This document shows positions 8,032 through 16,961 of a DNA stretch of 64,000 nt, in pieces. A program made the translations under genes and the position numbers. This stretch comes from Microvirga sp. ACRRW. GTDB taxonomy: Bacteria > Pseudomonadota > Alphaproteobacteria > Rhizobiales > Beijerinckiaceae. Position 1 is the first letter of the stretch. Each line of letters starts with the position of its first letter. The notes under the pieces are model-generated. The model saw nothing but the letters and a program-made list of their open reading frames with translations, was not told where the DNA came from and did no database searches. The stretch lies in assembly GCF_022346925.1 (NCBI RefSeq), contig NZ_JAKRNJ010000002.1, positions 588,277-652,276 of the forward strand, written 5' to 3'.

Positions 8032-10932
8032 TCACCTCTCCAGGTCATCTGAACTCCTCGTCCTCGAACGCTTCATTTTCGCCTTCCTGGCCTGTGGCGT
8101 TTCGGCCTGAGGGGCTTCGTCAATCCTGCCGACTGCCGTTTGCGTCGACGGAGTGGAGACGGAACCATCCTGACGGGGCGGCGAGGCGATCGCCTCTGAC
8201 CCGGCTTGCCGCTGGATCGCTTCGGAATGCTCCCGCGAACGAGACGCGGCTCTCAGAGTATCGGTCGATGCGTTGACCGGAACGGCTGCTTCCCGGCCCA
8301 CTGCCATCACACGGGCCAGGCCGCGCCGGAGTGGGGCCGCTTCTTCGGGTTGCCGCGCAACGGCTGCGGCGGAGGACGCCGGTGAGGCGCGATCGTCCGG
8401 GGCAGGCGCAGCCTTTGCAGCTGTCGGAGCATTTTGCCGAACGGACTTCGGCTCTCTGGGCGGCAGCACCGTGCTCTTCGGCATGACGGTGTGAGCCGTC
8501 CCGGTTCGGTTGGTCGGAACAGGCCTAGGGCTCACGGCCTGTGAATTCGTTTCCGGTTTGCTCTCACCTGTCTCACGCGGCGGGCTGACAAAAAGGTCGC
8601 GACGATTTCCATCGGGCGTTCGAGCGTATCGTTCTGTTTCCACCTTGCGCGACGGCGGAACCGTCTGGAGCAAGCGGCGCGCGGCAACGGCTTGCGGGCT
8701 CGTCGACTCCGTCGATGTAGAAATAGGTTTCGTGTGCCCGTCTTGAATTCCCGATCCCGCGCTTTGACCGGCAGCATCCCTGTCAGCTGTTCGCGCGGAT
8801 GACCTTCCCCCCACCGGATCGAGGCCGGAAGCCTGAGACTCTCCCCGGTCGCCGATCGCATCAAGCTTCTGAAGGATCGCCGGGATTGCTGCGTCCGCGT
8901 AACGTTGGACAGCGTCCGCGACGCTCCCCTTCCGTTCGGCCCGCTGCACGACAGCTGCTTCTTCCATCGCTTCGTGCCGGATGCGGTCCCGTACCAAATG
9001 ACGCGGATCAATTCGCGGTTGCCGGATCATGATGTCGAGGCGTGCGACGATGCTTCTCAGCAAAGCCGCCGTTCTCGCCACCAGCAGTCCGTTCTCGCGA
9101 TCCCGTGTGAGAGCCGCATCGTAGACGGTATTCATGAAACGGAGCGCGGACAGATGCGGTAATGGATCGCCTTCGCCAGCGTCCGCCATCGACCGCTTCC
9201 GACCGGACAACCCGTCTTCCTTACGGGCGCTATGGGCCATGAGCTTGGGCCGGGACACAACCCGGTCCGTCACGAAACGCACCAGATCCTGATTGAATTC
9301 CAGAAAGCTCAACCGCGCAGCCGTCTTGTGGGCCATGCAGCGGTATTTCTCGATCTCCCCTATGGCCACTGCCTTCCAGAGGCTGAAGGAATGCGCCTTC
9401 TGGCTGGCCAATCGGGCCCGATGATCGATTGCTTTCCTGCGCCTGTCCCTGCGCTTTTCATGCTCCCGGATAAGCTGCTGGAGAACAAGTTGCCATTGCC
9501 GCCGGGCGAGGTTCGACCCTTCAGCGGTCAACTCGCCCTTTCGTTCCTTGTTGAAGGTTCGCGACGGAATGTGCTTGAGCGGATCGAGTTCGATCCCGAC
9601 GGAAGCATTGCTGCTCAAGTGATAGCGCTTTCCGACCTGAGCCTTCTCCAAAGCCGCGTTTGACGTCCTTTCCCAGGCGGCCCGCAAGGTGGAGATCCAT
9701 GTTTTCCTTGAGGCCTCGCGCGATTTGTTTTGCTGGAAAGGTCTGACGACGCGCCGGTTGTAGCTCTTGTAGACCTTTTCTTCCTGGATCTCGAAGTCCC
9801 ATACCAGCTCGCCTGTCTTCGGGTGAGGCATCCGGCGGCAAGGACGGTCGTAGTAGACGATGTGAACGTGATAATTTCGGGCATCGTTGCTGGCATCGGG
9901 TGCATGGATCACCGCCCAGAACGGGAAGCCTTTTTCGGACAACTTTCGTGTGAAATCGCGCACGATCTCCAGCCGCTCGCGCCCATACAGCTCATAGGGA
10001 AGCTCAGCGATGATCCGTGTCTGCGTGCGCCCGCCGCGCCCGGGTGTGATCTTGATCGGGGCATCCCTGCCGATCCCGATTGCCCATCGATAAACGTCAA
10101 GGGCTTTCGCGGTCGGAATCTTCAATCTGATGTCTGAAGCGACGCCTGATCGAGCCTGCTCCTGAAGCACCTTCCTCAGCGCCGGCGGAGCGCTGGCTGA
10201 CGCGGCCAAGGCACGCTGCCACCAAGCCTCGTTCTCGGAACGGCGGAGATCGACATCGTCGCCCTGCGGTGTGGATTCGGCTTCTTCAACCTTTCTCCAA
10301 AATGCGTGGCGCTCGGCGAGCGTCTTGCCGATGGTGCCGAAGGAGGCGATCTCCAATGCGTCAAGGTCGGCGTCCGAAATGCCGTCCGGAATAATTTCAA
10401 CCGCACCAAAGCGTTCGAGATAGCTTTGATGCCCCTCGGAACTGCGTTCGGCCGCCTCTTGCTGTAGCCGTTCGATGGCGCTCCTCTCGGTGCCGACATA
10501 GCCATCATCACTGTCATAATACGCTTCGCGTTCCCGCTCGATCTTCTCGGCTGCGTTTTCCCGCTCGATGTAGAGTTCGTGAGCCGCAGCCGATGATGAC
10601 ACCCTCCTGCGGCCGGTGCGGGCCTCCTCGATCATCTTCAGGATAGGAGAGGTTTTCGACACGAATGTCTGAGAGAAATGACAAGACACGGTGCCCGTCG
10701 GGGAGACTGGCCTCGACGATCCCTTCGTTCGCTTGCCGAAGCGGATGCCGGGATTGTCAAACGCTCGTCGCACGACCGGGTCGATCCCTGGCGATGAAGC
10801 GATTTCCGAACCAGCGAAGGCCGGTGCGGGAATGAGCCCTGAGAAGTCGTTCGATGGCGCACGTACCTTCGCCCGCGCAACGGCACGGGAGAGATCCTGC
10901 AGTGCATTCCATATCGGAACTTCCGGATTCAT
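8032..10932 (-). CDS. MobA/MobL-like (MobQ-type) relaxase with long disordered tail
   Basis: A 966-residue protein from the chosen ATG; the frame extends to 11070, but the upstream part looks non-coding. The N-terminal HFSQTFVSK segment (from residue 85) and the nearby Tyr121 in ELYIEREN resemble the relaxase N-terminus. Residues near 352-363 contain NYHVHIVYYDRP, a HxH metal-binding motif of MobA/MobL relaxases. Between them lies a charged, largely helical insert of about 200 residues. The C-terminal third is Ser/Pro/Ala/Thr-rich and probably disordered. In known elements relaxases nick oriT and lead DNA into a recipient. Domain spacing is unlike compact MobQ proteins, so the catalytic tyrosine is tentative. 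Confidence 0.75.
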   Translation of the reverse strand: MNPEVPIWNALQDLSRAVARAKVRAPSNDFSGLIPAPAFAGSEIASSPGIDPVVRRAFDNPGIRFGKRTKGSSRPVSPTGTVSCHFSQTFVSKTSPILKMIEEARTGRRRVSSSAAAHELYIERENAAEKIEREREAYYDSDDGYVGTERSAIERLQQEAAERSSEGHQSYLERFGAVEIIPDGISDADLDALEIASFGTIGKTLAERHAFWRKVEEAESTPQGDDVDLRRSENEAWWQRALAASASAPPALRKVLQEQARSGVASDIRLKIPTAKALDVYRWAIGIGRDAPIKITPGRGGRTQTRIIAELPYELYGRERLEIVRDFTRKLSEKGFPFWAVIHAPDASNDARNYHVHIVYYDRPCRRMPHPKTGELVWDFEIQEEKVYKSYNRRVVRPFQQNKSREASRKTWISTLRAAWERTSNAALEKAQVGKRYHLSSNASVGIELDPLKHIPSRTFNKERKGELTAEGSNLARRQWQLVLQQLIREHEKRRDRRRKAIDHRARLASQKAHSFSLWKAVAIGEIEKYRCMAHKTAARLSFLEFNQDLVRFVTDRVVSRPKLMAHSARKEDGLSGRKRSMADAGEGDPLPHLSALRFMNTVYDAALTRDRENGLLVARTAALLRSIVARLDIMIRQPRIDPRHLVRDRIRHEAMEEAAVVQRAERKGSVADAVQRYADAAIPAILQKLDAIGDRGESQASGLDPVGGRSSARTADRDAAGQSAGSGIQDGHTKPISTSTESTSPQAVAARRLLQTVPPSRKVETERYARTPDGNRRDLFVSPPRETGESKPETNSQAVSPRPVPTNRTGTAHTVMPKSTVLPPREPKSVRQNAPTAAKAAPAPDDRASPASSAAAVARQPEEAAPLRRGLARVMAVGREAAVPVNASTDTLRAASRSREHSEAIQRQAGSEAIASPPRQDGSVSTPSTQTAVGRIDEAPQAETPQARKAKMKRSRTRSSDDLER

Positions 10933-11372
10933 GACAACCACGTTCGTCACACTATAACAACATGGTGCTGGCGGCCTCGCTTTCCAGAGCGTGTCGCTCA
11001 AAACGACTTCATGCAACATGCGACGGCATGTGCTTCCCTTGGGGCATGTGCCTTGCACCTCAATCGGCACGCAGGTGCCGGCAAAATTTCATGGGTCGCC
11101 GGACCCATAAATATTGCGGAATTGAGCCTTCGGTTTTTTGGGGACTCTTCCGTCCTTCCGGGCGGTCATTCAGGGGCGTTCTTCCGGGAAGAACAGTCAT
11201 TTTCGGGAGGCGTTCTCGATGGGGATCGTCGTTCTCCGGGAGCTTCTCTGCCAGATCGCCCGGTCTGCCGCTCCGGGATTTTTCGCAGTGCTCATGACCG
11301 GCAAAGGAGCATCGCATTTTCAGCGAGCTCCGTTTTTGCACTTATTTAGGTGCAGTGCTAATCGGAAGCCTG
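10933..11372. other. Divergent intergenic region with two palindromes (possible oriT or operator)
   Basis: About 440 bases between the relaxase and the divergent hydrolase, without a convincing gene. It contains a hairpin ATGGGTC-GCCG-GACCCAT at 11091-11108 and a palindrome with 8-bp arms, GTTCTTCCGGGAAGAAC, at 11178-11194. The region beside a relaxase gene is the usual place for oriT, but no known nick consensus was recognised. Confidence 0.45.
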
Positions 11373-12242
11373 ATGAAAGTGCGAGAGTTTCGTTCGTCGA
11401 TGAACTACAATCATTGGGTAGCCGGGCTGGCCGCTTGCATAGCTCTCTTGGCATACAACGCGATTGGGGCTCCTCTTGAGCATCGGGTTATCCCCTATAC
11501 ATTGGAGCCTGAGCAGAGGGCACAACTTCGGACCCTGTCCGACGCTTCAGCGACGGACCTCGCGGAGGCGAGCTTCATGGCCCCCGATGGTATCGCGCTT
11601 CCCTACCGCATCCTAAAACCGGATACAGGCCCCATGCCGGAAAAATTTCCACTGGTATTGGTGCTCCATGGAACGGGTGCGATGGGTACCAACAATGCCA
11701 CGCATATGGGTCCCTTCATCAAATCCTGGGCGCTTCCTTCGATCCGCTCGAAGTTCAAGGCATATGTAGTCGCGCCTCAGGTTGCCATTCGCAGCGCCGA
11801 TTATGAAACGGGAGTCGACGGATATCCGATCTCCCGGCCGGGCGGATCGATGCCCGCCATACGAGCTCTGGTTGAGAAACTTGCCGGGGATCTGCCGATC
11901 GACCGGTCCCGTATCTACGTCATTGGGTTCTCCATGGGAGCCTCTACCGCTCTCAATCTCATCGCGCAGGACGTCGGCTCTTTTGCAGGGGCATTGGCTT
12001 TCTCGGGTGTCGCCCCGGATTTATCGCTAGCGCGAATGATCCGAACGCCCATCATGTTCGTTCACGGCACGGATGATCGTCAGAACGACATCGCTCCCAT
12101 CCGCAAATTCGCGAGGGCTGTCGCGGAAGGCGGAGGTCATGCGACCTTGCTGGAATATCAAGGCCTGGATCACCGGGTGCCGCCTGGAATGTTGCCGTCG
12201 ACGGAATGGAGGGATTGGCTCTTCGGGCAACGCCGCCATTAG
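11373..12242 (+). CDS. Exported alpha/beta hydrolase
   Basis: A 289-residue protein with an N-terminal hydrophobic export signal (WVAGLAACIALLAYNAIGA). It has a complete alpha/beta-hydrolase triad: Ser187 in GFSMGAS, an acid at Asp234 or Asp235 in HGTDD, and His267 in GLDHR. LVLHGTG is the oxyanion-hole strand. The layout resembles dienelactone hydrolase or PHB depolymerase-type esterases. The ATG used has GGAAG five bases upstream; a GTG at 11355 is an alternative. It ends 10 bases before the convergent downstream gene. Substrate is not known. Confidence 0.78.
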   Translation: MKVREFRSSMNYNHWVAGLAACIALLAYNAIGAPLEHRVIPYTLEPEQRAQLRTLSDASATDLAEASFMAPDGIALPYRILKPDTGPMPEKFPLVLVLHGTGAMGTNNATHMGPFIKSWALPSIRSKFKAYVVAPQVAIRSADYETGVDGYPISRPGGSMPAIRALVEKLAGDLPIDRSRIYVIGFSMGASTALNLIAQDVGSFAGALAFSGVAPDLSLARMIRTPIMFVHGTDDRQNDIAPIRKFARAVAEGGGHATLLEYQGLDHRVPPGMLPSTEWRDWLFGQRRH

Positions 12243-12252
12243 CTGTCGCGTT

Positions 12253-12717
12253 CTAATCTCGTTCCGCCGCTGCCCGCTCCCTCAAATGTTTCAAAATCGA
12301 CAGCAGGACATCGGCGGCCTCCTGGAGGTCGTCGCACCGGAGGCAGTTTGCCATCGGATAAATGGCGTCCACCATGCCGGTACTATCGATCGCGCTGAGG
12401 CTGGAACTGTCGAGCCTCAAACTGAGTGGAACATCGTCATGAATAACGGTCACAATGATTTGCGTTCCCGCAACAACCATCTTGGTATCCGCTGAAGTGG
12501 CTCTCAGGTATGCAACCCACCGAGTGAAGAGATTTGCGCAAGCTTGGTAGAATTCTTCTACCTCGACGGTTAATTCCGGCTGGGGTGCGGATCCGTTTTG
12601 GAGGATTGTGAGCGTCGTGCTCATCCGGCCTCGCGGAGTGATGACCGTGATGGTTTGCGTGTAGCTGTCGTAATCCATGATGGCGAAAGTGAAGGACATC
12701 AGTGTTCGAACGTCCAT
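12253..12717 (-). CDS. Conserved-looking unknown protein
   Basis: A 154-residue cytoplasmic-type protein without recognised domains. The first half is rich in beta-forming residues (ITVITPRGRMSTTLTILQ); the second half has alternating helices, ending in DVLLSILKHLRERAAAE. An ATG at codon 7 (12699) is a possible alternative start. It is convergent with the hydrolase gene and lies downstream of xseB on the same strand, separated from it by a strong hairpin. Function unknown. Confidence 0.55.
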   Translation of the reverse strand: MDVRTLMSFTFAIMDYDSYTQTITVITPRGRMSTTLTILQNGSAPQPELTVEVEEFYQACANLFTRWVAYLRATSADTKMVVAGTQIIVTVIHDDVPLSLRLDSSSLSAIDSTGMVDAIYPMANCLRCDDLQEAADVLLSILKHLRERAAAERD

Positions 12718-12723
12718 GCTGAA

Positions 12724-12750
12724 AGGCCGCCGAAACGGGTTCGGCGGCCT
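12724..12750 (-). terminator. Strong hairpin terminator downstream of xseB
   Basis: AGGCCGCCGAA (12724-12734) pairs perfectly with TTCGGCGGCCT (12740-12750) across a 5-base loop. It lies 31 bases past the xseB stop in the direction of transcription and is followed by a short run of three T. It probably ends the xseAB transcript. Confidence 0.7.
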
Positions 12751-12780
12751 CGGGTTGCGGTTCCTATAATGAGTGCAGCC

Positions 12781-13014
12781 TCAGAGCGGCTGGTTGCGCG
12801 TCAGCTCCGAATCGATCTCTGCCCGGATCGCATCGAGGCGCACCTTGCAGACGTCGTAAGCTGCCATTGCCGTGCGGAAGTCCTCGACCAAACGGTCGAC
12901 GTCGTCCGGGCCGCCGGTGCGCAGGCGCTCGGCGATTTCTCGCAACTTCGCGTAATGCTCCGCGTAAAGACGCGACGTAGTAGGCTTCGATGAGTTATCG
13001 TTCTGGTTCGACAT
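12781..13014 (-). CDS. xseB: Exonuclease VII small subunit, island copy
   Basis: A 77-residue helical protein with the XseB pattern: YAKLREIAERL, then DDVDRLVEDFRTAMAAYDVCKVRLDAIRAEI. In exonuclease VII several small subunits bundle on each large subunit. It starts 24 bases after the xseA stop, with the ribosome-binding site AAAGGAAA shortly upstream. Assignment rests on the helical pattern and on position after xseA. It is more divergent than a chromosomal XseB would be. Confidence 0.78.
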   Translation of the reverse strand: MSNQNDNSSKPTTSRLYAEHYAKLREIAERLRTGGPDDVDRLVEDFRTAMAAYDVCKVRLDAIRAEIDSELTRNQPL

Positions 13015-13038
13015 GATTTTTCCTTTCGATGTTGAAGT

Positions 13039-14619
13039 TTAGGAAGTGGAGTCCGCGCGGACGGAGATGGACCCATCTGCGAAGTGAAGCGTGAAGCGGC
13101 TTGAGCGCGCTGTCTCAGCCGTAGCGATCATTCGCCCGGCGGAGTCGACGGCGACGGCAAACCCACGTTTGAGAGTGTCATCGAGGCTAAGAGCGCGAAC
13201 TTCGGTGTGAAGCGCATCGAGATCGCGAGCAGCGTCGTCGATCCGGTGAACCACCGAGCGGCCGACCTCCCCACGAAGCTCAGCGAGCATGGTCGTTTGC
13301 CGGTCCACAAGCTGATGCGCCGAGGTCGTCATCAGCTGAAGCTGCGGCTCCGTATCGTCGGCTCGCTGGAGCCTTGACCGGATGTCCTCCAGCAGGCTCG
13401 CATATCCTGATGTCAGGTCATGCGCCTGCCTGTCAGGCAGCTCGCGTGTGAGGAGCACGATCTCGCCCCGGGCCCGATCAAGGTCCGCTTGCAGAGCGTC
13501 GAGTTCGGCGAGAAAACCGGCGCGCCGTGCTTGGATGGTTTGCCAGGCGCTTGCCAGACGATGCTCTTCCTGTGCGACGACGGCATCTACATTCCGCCGC
13601 AACATCTCCAACGCTGCTTCCAGACTCGGACGCGCGATACGGTTGACTATGCGGTCCACATCCGTCTGGATCGAGCCGACGTCGAGCATCACCTTCTCAG
13701 CCCGCCGCCGGAGTAAGGTCAGGATCAGGCCAAGCGCCTTGCTCGGCGTATCGGCCGACTGCCATGCGACCTCATCGAGCAATGAGCGGTCGCTGGCATG
13801 CCCGAGACCTGTGATGACCGGAACCGGCGAAGTGCAGATCGCCCGTGCCACATCTTCCGATACCACAGCCGCCAGACCGCCTGCATTGCCGCCACCCCGC
13901 ACCAGGAGGATGAGGTCGAGTCCGCCTTCCATTGCGGCGCGACATGCAGCGTCCAAGGCAGAACAGAGCGATTTTCGAGCCTCGCGGCCCTCGAAAGTGG
14001 CCGGAATCCAATGCGTTTGAGCGATGCCGGCAGACTCAAGACGCTCAAGCTCGGATCGGACATCCGACCATCCCGCCGACCCTGCCGGGTGGATGACCGC
14101 CAGCCGTGTCACATCGACCGGCTCCGGCAACGCATCCTGCTTGCGGTAGAGCCCCGCAACCTGGAGTTTCTCACGAATTGCGGCCGTCTGGCGCTCCAGT
14201 ATGCCTTGCACCCAATGCGGATTGAGGCCCACGATGCGCCCCTGGATGTGGTAGCGCTGGTGAAAGCTTGGTGCGATTTTGAGCACTGCGCAAACACCTT
14301 TGAGAAGAGTTGGGTCGAACTCGCTTCCCAGATCCTCGGAAATCCGGGCGAGCGTGTCGTCGCGGAGAAAGCACCGCATCTGGGCGCAAGTGCTGGGATT
14401 CTCGGCGTTCGCTTCGATCAAATCGACGCTGTAGGCCTTTCCCGCCCGCCGGACATCGAGCACCGTGGCCTCGACCCAGGCCTCTGGAGGGAGGGCCTGC
14501 CGGACGGCCCGACCGGCCTCAGCGATATAATCCCGCAACGTCATCGTTGGGATCGGGCGCGCCGGTTCGCCCTCCGGCTGCTCCGGTGGAGGCAGCCGCA
14601 AGTCATCATGCACTGTCAT
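13039..14619 (-). CDS. xseA: Exonuclease VII large subunit, divergent island copy
   Basis: Degrades single-stranded DNA from both ends together with XseB. In 526 residues it shows an N-terminal OB-fold region (about 45-135), the catalytic domain with RGGG at 241-244, GHASD at 273-277 and TPSKA at 291-295, and a long helical C-terminal part (about 300-480). The normally strict SPTGAAIRDI block is changed to HPAGSAGWSDV, and the usual GHETD is GHASD, so this is a divergent lineage that keeps the His and Asp. The ribosome-binding site AAGGAAAG precedes the ATG. Neighbouring relaxase and recombinases suggest a role in processing transferred or resolved DNA (inference). Confidence 0.88.
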   Translation of the reverse strand: MTVHDDLRLPPPEQPEGEPARPIPTMTLRDYIAEAGRAVRQALPPEAWVEATVLDVRRAGKAYSVDLIEANAENPSTCAQMRCFLRDDTLARISEDLGSEFDPTLLKGVCAVLKIAPSFHQRYHIQGRIVGLNPHWVQGILERQTAAIREKLQVAGLYRKQDALPEPVDVTRLAVIHPAGSAGWSDVRSELERLESAGIAQTHWIPATFEGREARKSLCSALDAACRAAMEGGLDLILLVRGGGNAGGLAAVVSEDVARAICTSPVPVITGLGHASDRSLLDEVAWQSADTPSKALGLILTLLRRRAEKVMLDVGSIQTDVDRIVNRIARPSLEAALEMLRRNVDAVVAQEEHRLASAWQTIQARRAGFLAELDALQADLDRARGEIVLLTRELPDRQAHDLTSGYASLLEDIRSRLQRADDTEPQLQLMTTSAHQLVDRQTTMLAELRGEVGRSVVHRIDDAARDLDALHTEVRALSLDDTLKRGFAVAVDSAGRMIATAETARSSRFTLHFADGSISVRADSTS

Positions 14620-14954
14620 GCACGTCTTTCCTTTTCAATTGTGGTGGATCCGCCAGTCTCGAGCTTCATCCCGGCGCGAGGCGGAAGCGCGCCGGTGCTC
14701 TTCTTTCTTTTGGGATTTACTTGTTCAGTTCATCCAACCGAACCGCACGGATCGGTCGTCTTTTTGGGAACAGCTTTTTGGGAAGTGGGCGGAGGCTACA
14801 GCCGCATAAATGGGCATTGAGACCAACGTTTTTCGGAGACTATGATTTTGGATGGTGCAAAACCGATTTCGGCTTGCATGTTGATGTCTCAAAACTGTGT
14901 CCGGAAACTCCTGTCTTGAAACGTCCAAGCGGTGACGAGTTTTCGGAGAAGAAC
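14620..14954. other. Divergent intergenic region before the second resolvase
   Basis: About 335 bases without a convincing gene. It has an 11-bp direct repeat CTTTTTGGGAA at 14760-14770 and 14774-14784, and a 7-bp inverted repeat TTGAGAC (14817-14823) and GTCTCAA (14886-14892). These may be recombinase or regulator sites. The longer open frame here, in phase with the resolvase, lacks protein-like features. Confidence 0.35.
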
Positions 14955-15548
14955 GTGCTTGTTGGATATGCTCGAGTCTCGACACAAGATCAGAAGACAG
15001 AGCTCCAGATGGATGCTCTTAAGGCAGTTGGGTGCGAGCGTGTGTTTGTCGAGAAGGCATCGGGAGCACAGCGGGACAGGCCAGAGCTGAAAGCGGCTCT
15101 GGATTACGTAAGGGCAGGAGATACAATCGTTGTCTGGAAGCTGGATCGCCTTGCCCGATCTCTCAAACAGCTGATTGAGACAGTCGATGATCTTCAGCGT
15201 CGGGAAATCGGATTTCGTTCATTGACCGAAGCGATTGATACGACGACGCCGGGTGGAAGGCTGATCTTTCATATCTTTGCGGCATTAGCTGAGTTCGAGA
15301 GGTCCATCATTCGTGAGCGAACAATGGCTGGTCTATTAGCGGCAAGATCGAGGGGAAGAGTGGGTGGACGTCCTCGATCCCTTACAGAGCAAGATCTCCA
15401 GATAGCTCGAGCGCTATTAAGGGAGCATGCTTTATCTGTTGCTGATATTGCGTCCCGGTTGGGTGTTACATCCTCCACTCTGTACAGGTATCTGCCTAGT
15501 GCAAGGTCAAGTCAGCTCTTACAATTTGTTGAAGATGGGACAGAGTAG
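14955..15548 (+). CDS. Serine recombinase (resolvase/invertase family), copy 2
   Basis: A 197-residue small serine recombinase with catalytic Ser9 in GYARVSTQDQ, VVWKLDRLARSLKQL, the DTTTPGG segment and AEFERSIIRERTMAGLL. A C-terminal helix-turn-helix (LSVADIASRLGVTSSTLYRYL) follows. The GTG start is chosen because GGAGAA lies five bases upstream and the family N-terminus begins there; the open frame reaches back to 14310. It is clearly related to the recombinase at 7470-8024 but far from identical, so it is not a recent duplicate. Its codons are poorer in G+C than those of copy 1. Confidence 0.92.
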   Translation: MLVGYARVSTQDQKTELQMDALKAVGCERVFVEKASGAQRDRPELKAALDYVRAGDTIVVWKLDRLARSLKQLIETVDDLQRREIGFRSLTEAIDTTTPGGRLIFHIFAALAEFERSIIRERTMAGLLAARSRGRVGGRPRSLTEQDLQIARALLREHALSVADIASRLGVTSSTLYRYLPSARSSQLLQFVEDGTE

Positions 15549-15710
15549 AAATGTTGGCTGTGATTAATTTCAATGACGGCTCCCTCAAGGCCGCATAATT
15601 GTATCTCTGGGTTGCGTTTTTCTATAATTTCAACTGATGCTTGAATTGACCTATTGTCCTGCTAGAACTGTCGGCTAAGCTTGCTAAAAGTAGGGCAGTA
15701 GGGGGCATAT

Positions 15711-16961
15711 ATGGACAAGAAGACAAAAGGGGCCTGGGTGGTGCATCATGGCCGGAAGGTTGCTGCAGACCTCCGGGGTGCCGCTGAATATAGTGCTATT
15801 GACCTTGCCTCAAAGGCAGCAACCCTTCTGGCCCGTCTAGCAGAGTCTGATGAGGCTGTTTTAAGCCACGATCAGGTGGTTGTTGCTGCTCGAATTGGTG
15901 GTCTTAATCCTAAGTCTGAACTTGAACCATGCCTTGCTCAGCTTGAAAGCCGGCGCGTCATAGATCGTGCTGATGGTGGGGTGGCCGTCCTTGGTATTAC
16001 TGGCCAGACCGCCCTTAACCATGCAGCTGATTTGTTTGACGATAACGAGCCTCAATCCTACGAGAGGGCTGCAATCGACCTAGCGGAGTTGGTTTCTACC
16101 TCACCTGTGCCAAGTCACATGGCTCAGGAGCTGATTGGAGATAACCACAAACTTACGAATGCTGACGCTGCAGACTTTCTCCAGAGAGCGGCAGAAATTG
16201 GATTTGTAGATTCCGAAGGAGACGGGAAAGACCGGCTTCTTTTCAATGGCAATTTATTCAGAAGAGAGACGGCAGAGAAGACTAAGCGGGTTCTGGACTC
16301 GCTGAATACAGATGAAGAGCAGAAAGTTCGTGAATTCGACGAAATTTTGCGCTCGAAGGGTTGTGTAACCGCTACGTTTGCAGAGGAAGTATTAGGTGAA
16401 AAGCTGCTGTCGAAATTGAAGGCTGCTGCTCTATACGATATGAATATTGTATCTAATGAGGGTGGAGATCATGTTTTGATCACCTCTCCTGGTGCTTTCC
16501 ATAAATTTACGAACCCACTCGTGGATGACGCATTTGATCACGCCAAGGCACTCGTTGCTGCGCTCAGTTATGGTATGTCATTGAGCCAACCAGAAAGAGG
16601 GCGGATTTGGGGTGTTAGCCTTCTAATTAAGAAGTTGCTCAGAGGCGCAGAAGTTGGGCCAGCTCCCGCGATAGGACATGACTACCGTGCGTTGGAATTT
16701 GAGCGTGTCGTGAAAATTAGTCGTGTAGGTGGAAGCTTCACTATGAAACTTCTGAAGCGGGAAGTCGGAGAGATTGCGTTGCAGGTCTTACAGGGTGGAA
16801 ACGGCGCGGCAGCAGCTCTTGAGGCATTGCCGAGTGCTGGGATGCGAAGCTATACCCCGCCAGAGGCGGCTCGTGAGACGTTCCGCAAAACGCAAAGCCC
16901 GATCAGCAAAGCCCAGACACGTTCCCTGTTGAGTGCGGTTAGAGGCGGCGGCGGGCTATGA
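15711..16961 (+). CDS. Unknown protein with repeated winged-helix-like segments (operon gene A)
   Basis: A 416-residue protein not recognised as any named family. Three stretches look like winged-helix units by their helix-helix-helix-hairpin pattern: about 30-105 (LSHDQVVVAARIGG, then RRVIDRADGGVAVLGI), about 120-190 (MAQELIGDNHKLTNADAADF) and about 205-275 (FAEEVLGEKLLSKLK). The C-terminal 100 residues include a Gly/Ser-rich, basic tail. AGGGGGC lies just upstream of the ATG. Its stop overlaps the next start by four bases (ATGA), so the two act as one operon. Sampled lines are 45-50% G+C, well below the neighbouring restriction genes. A regulatory or DNA-binding role is inference only. Confidence 0.72.
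   Translation: MDKKTKGAWVVHHGRKVAADLRGAAEYSAIDLASKAATLLARLAESDEAVLSHDQVVVAARIGGLNPKSELEPCLAQLESRRVIDRADGGVAVLGITGQTALNHAADLFDDNEPQSYERAAIDLAELVSTSPVPSHMAQELIGDNHKLTNADAADFLQRAAEIGFVDSEGDGKDRLLFNGNLFRRETAEKTKRVLDSLNTDEEQKVREFDEILRSKGCVTATFAEEVLGEKLLSKLKAAALYDMNIVSNEGGDHVLITSPGAFHKFTNPLVDDAFDHAKALVAALSYGMSLSQPERGRIWGVSLLIKKLLRGAEVGPAPAIGHDYRALEFERVVKISRVGGSFTMKLLKREVGEIALQVLQGGNGAAAALEALPSAGMRSYTPPEAARETFRKTQSPISKAQTRSLLSAVRGGGGL

Noticed and set aside
10933..11070. N-terminal extension of the relaxase frame
   Set aside because: The first 46 codons lack relaxase features and no ribosome-binding site supports the upstream start, so the internal ATG at 10932 was preferred.
13798..14820. Plus-strand open frame of 340 codons
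   Set aside because: Antisense of xseA, whose frame holds the RGGG and GHASD motifs and a good ribosome-binding site.
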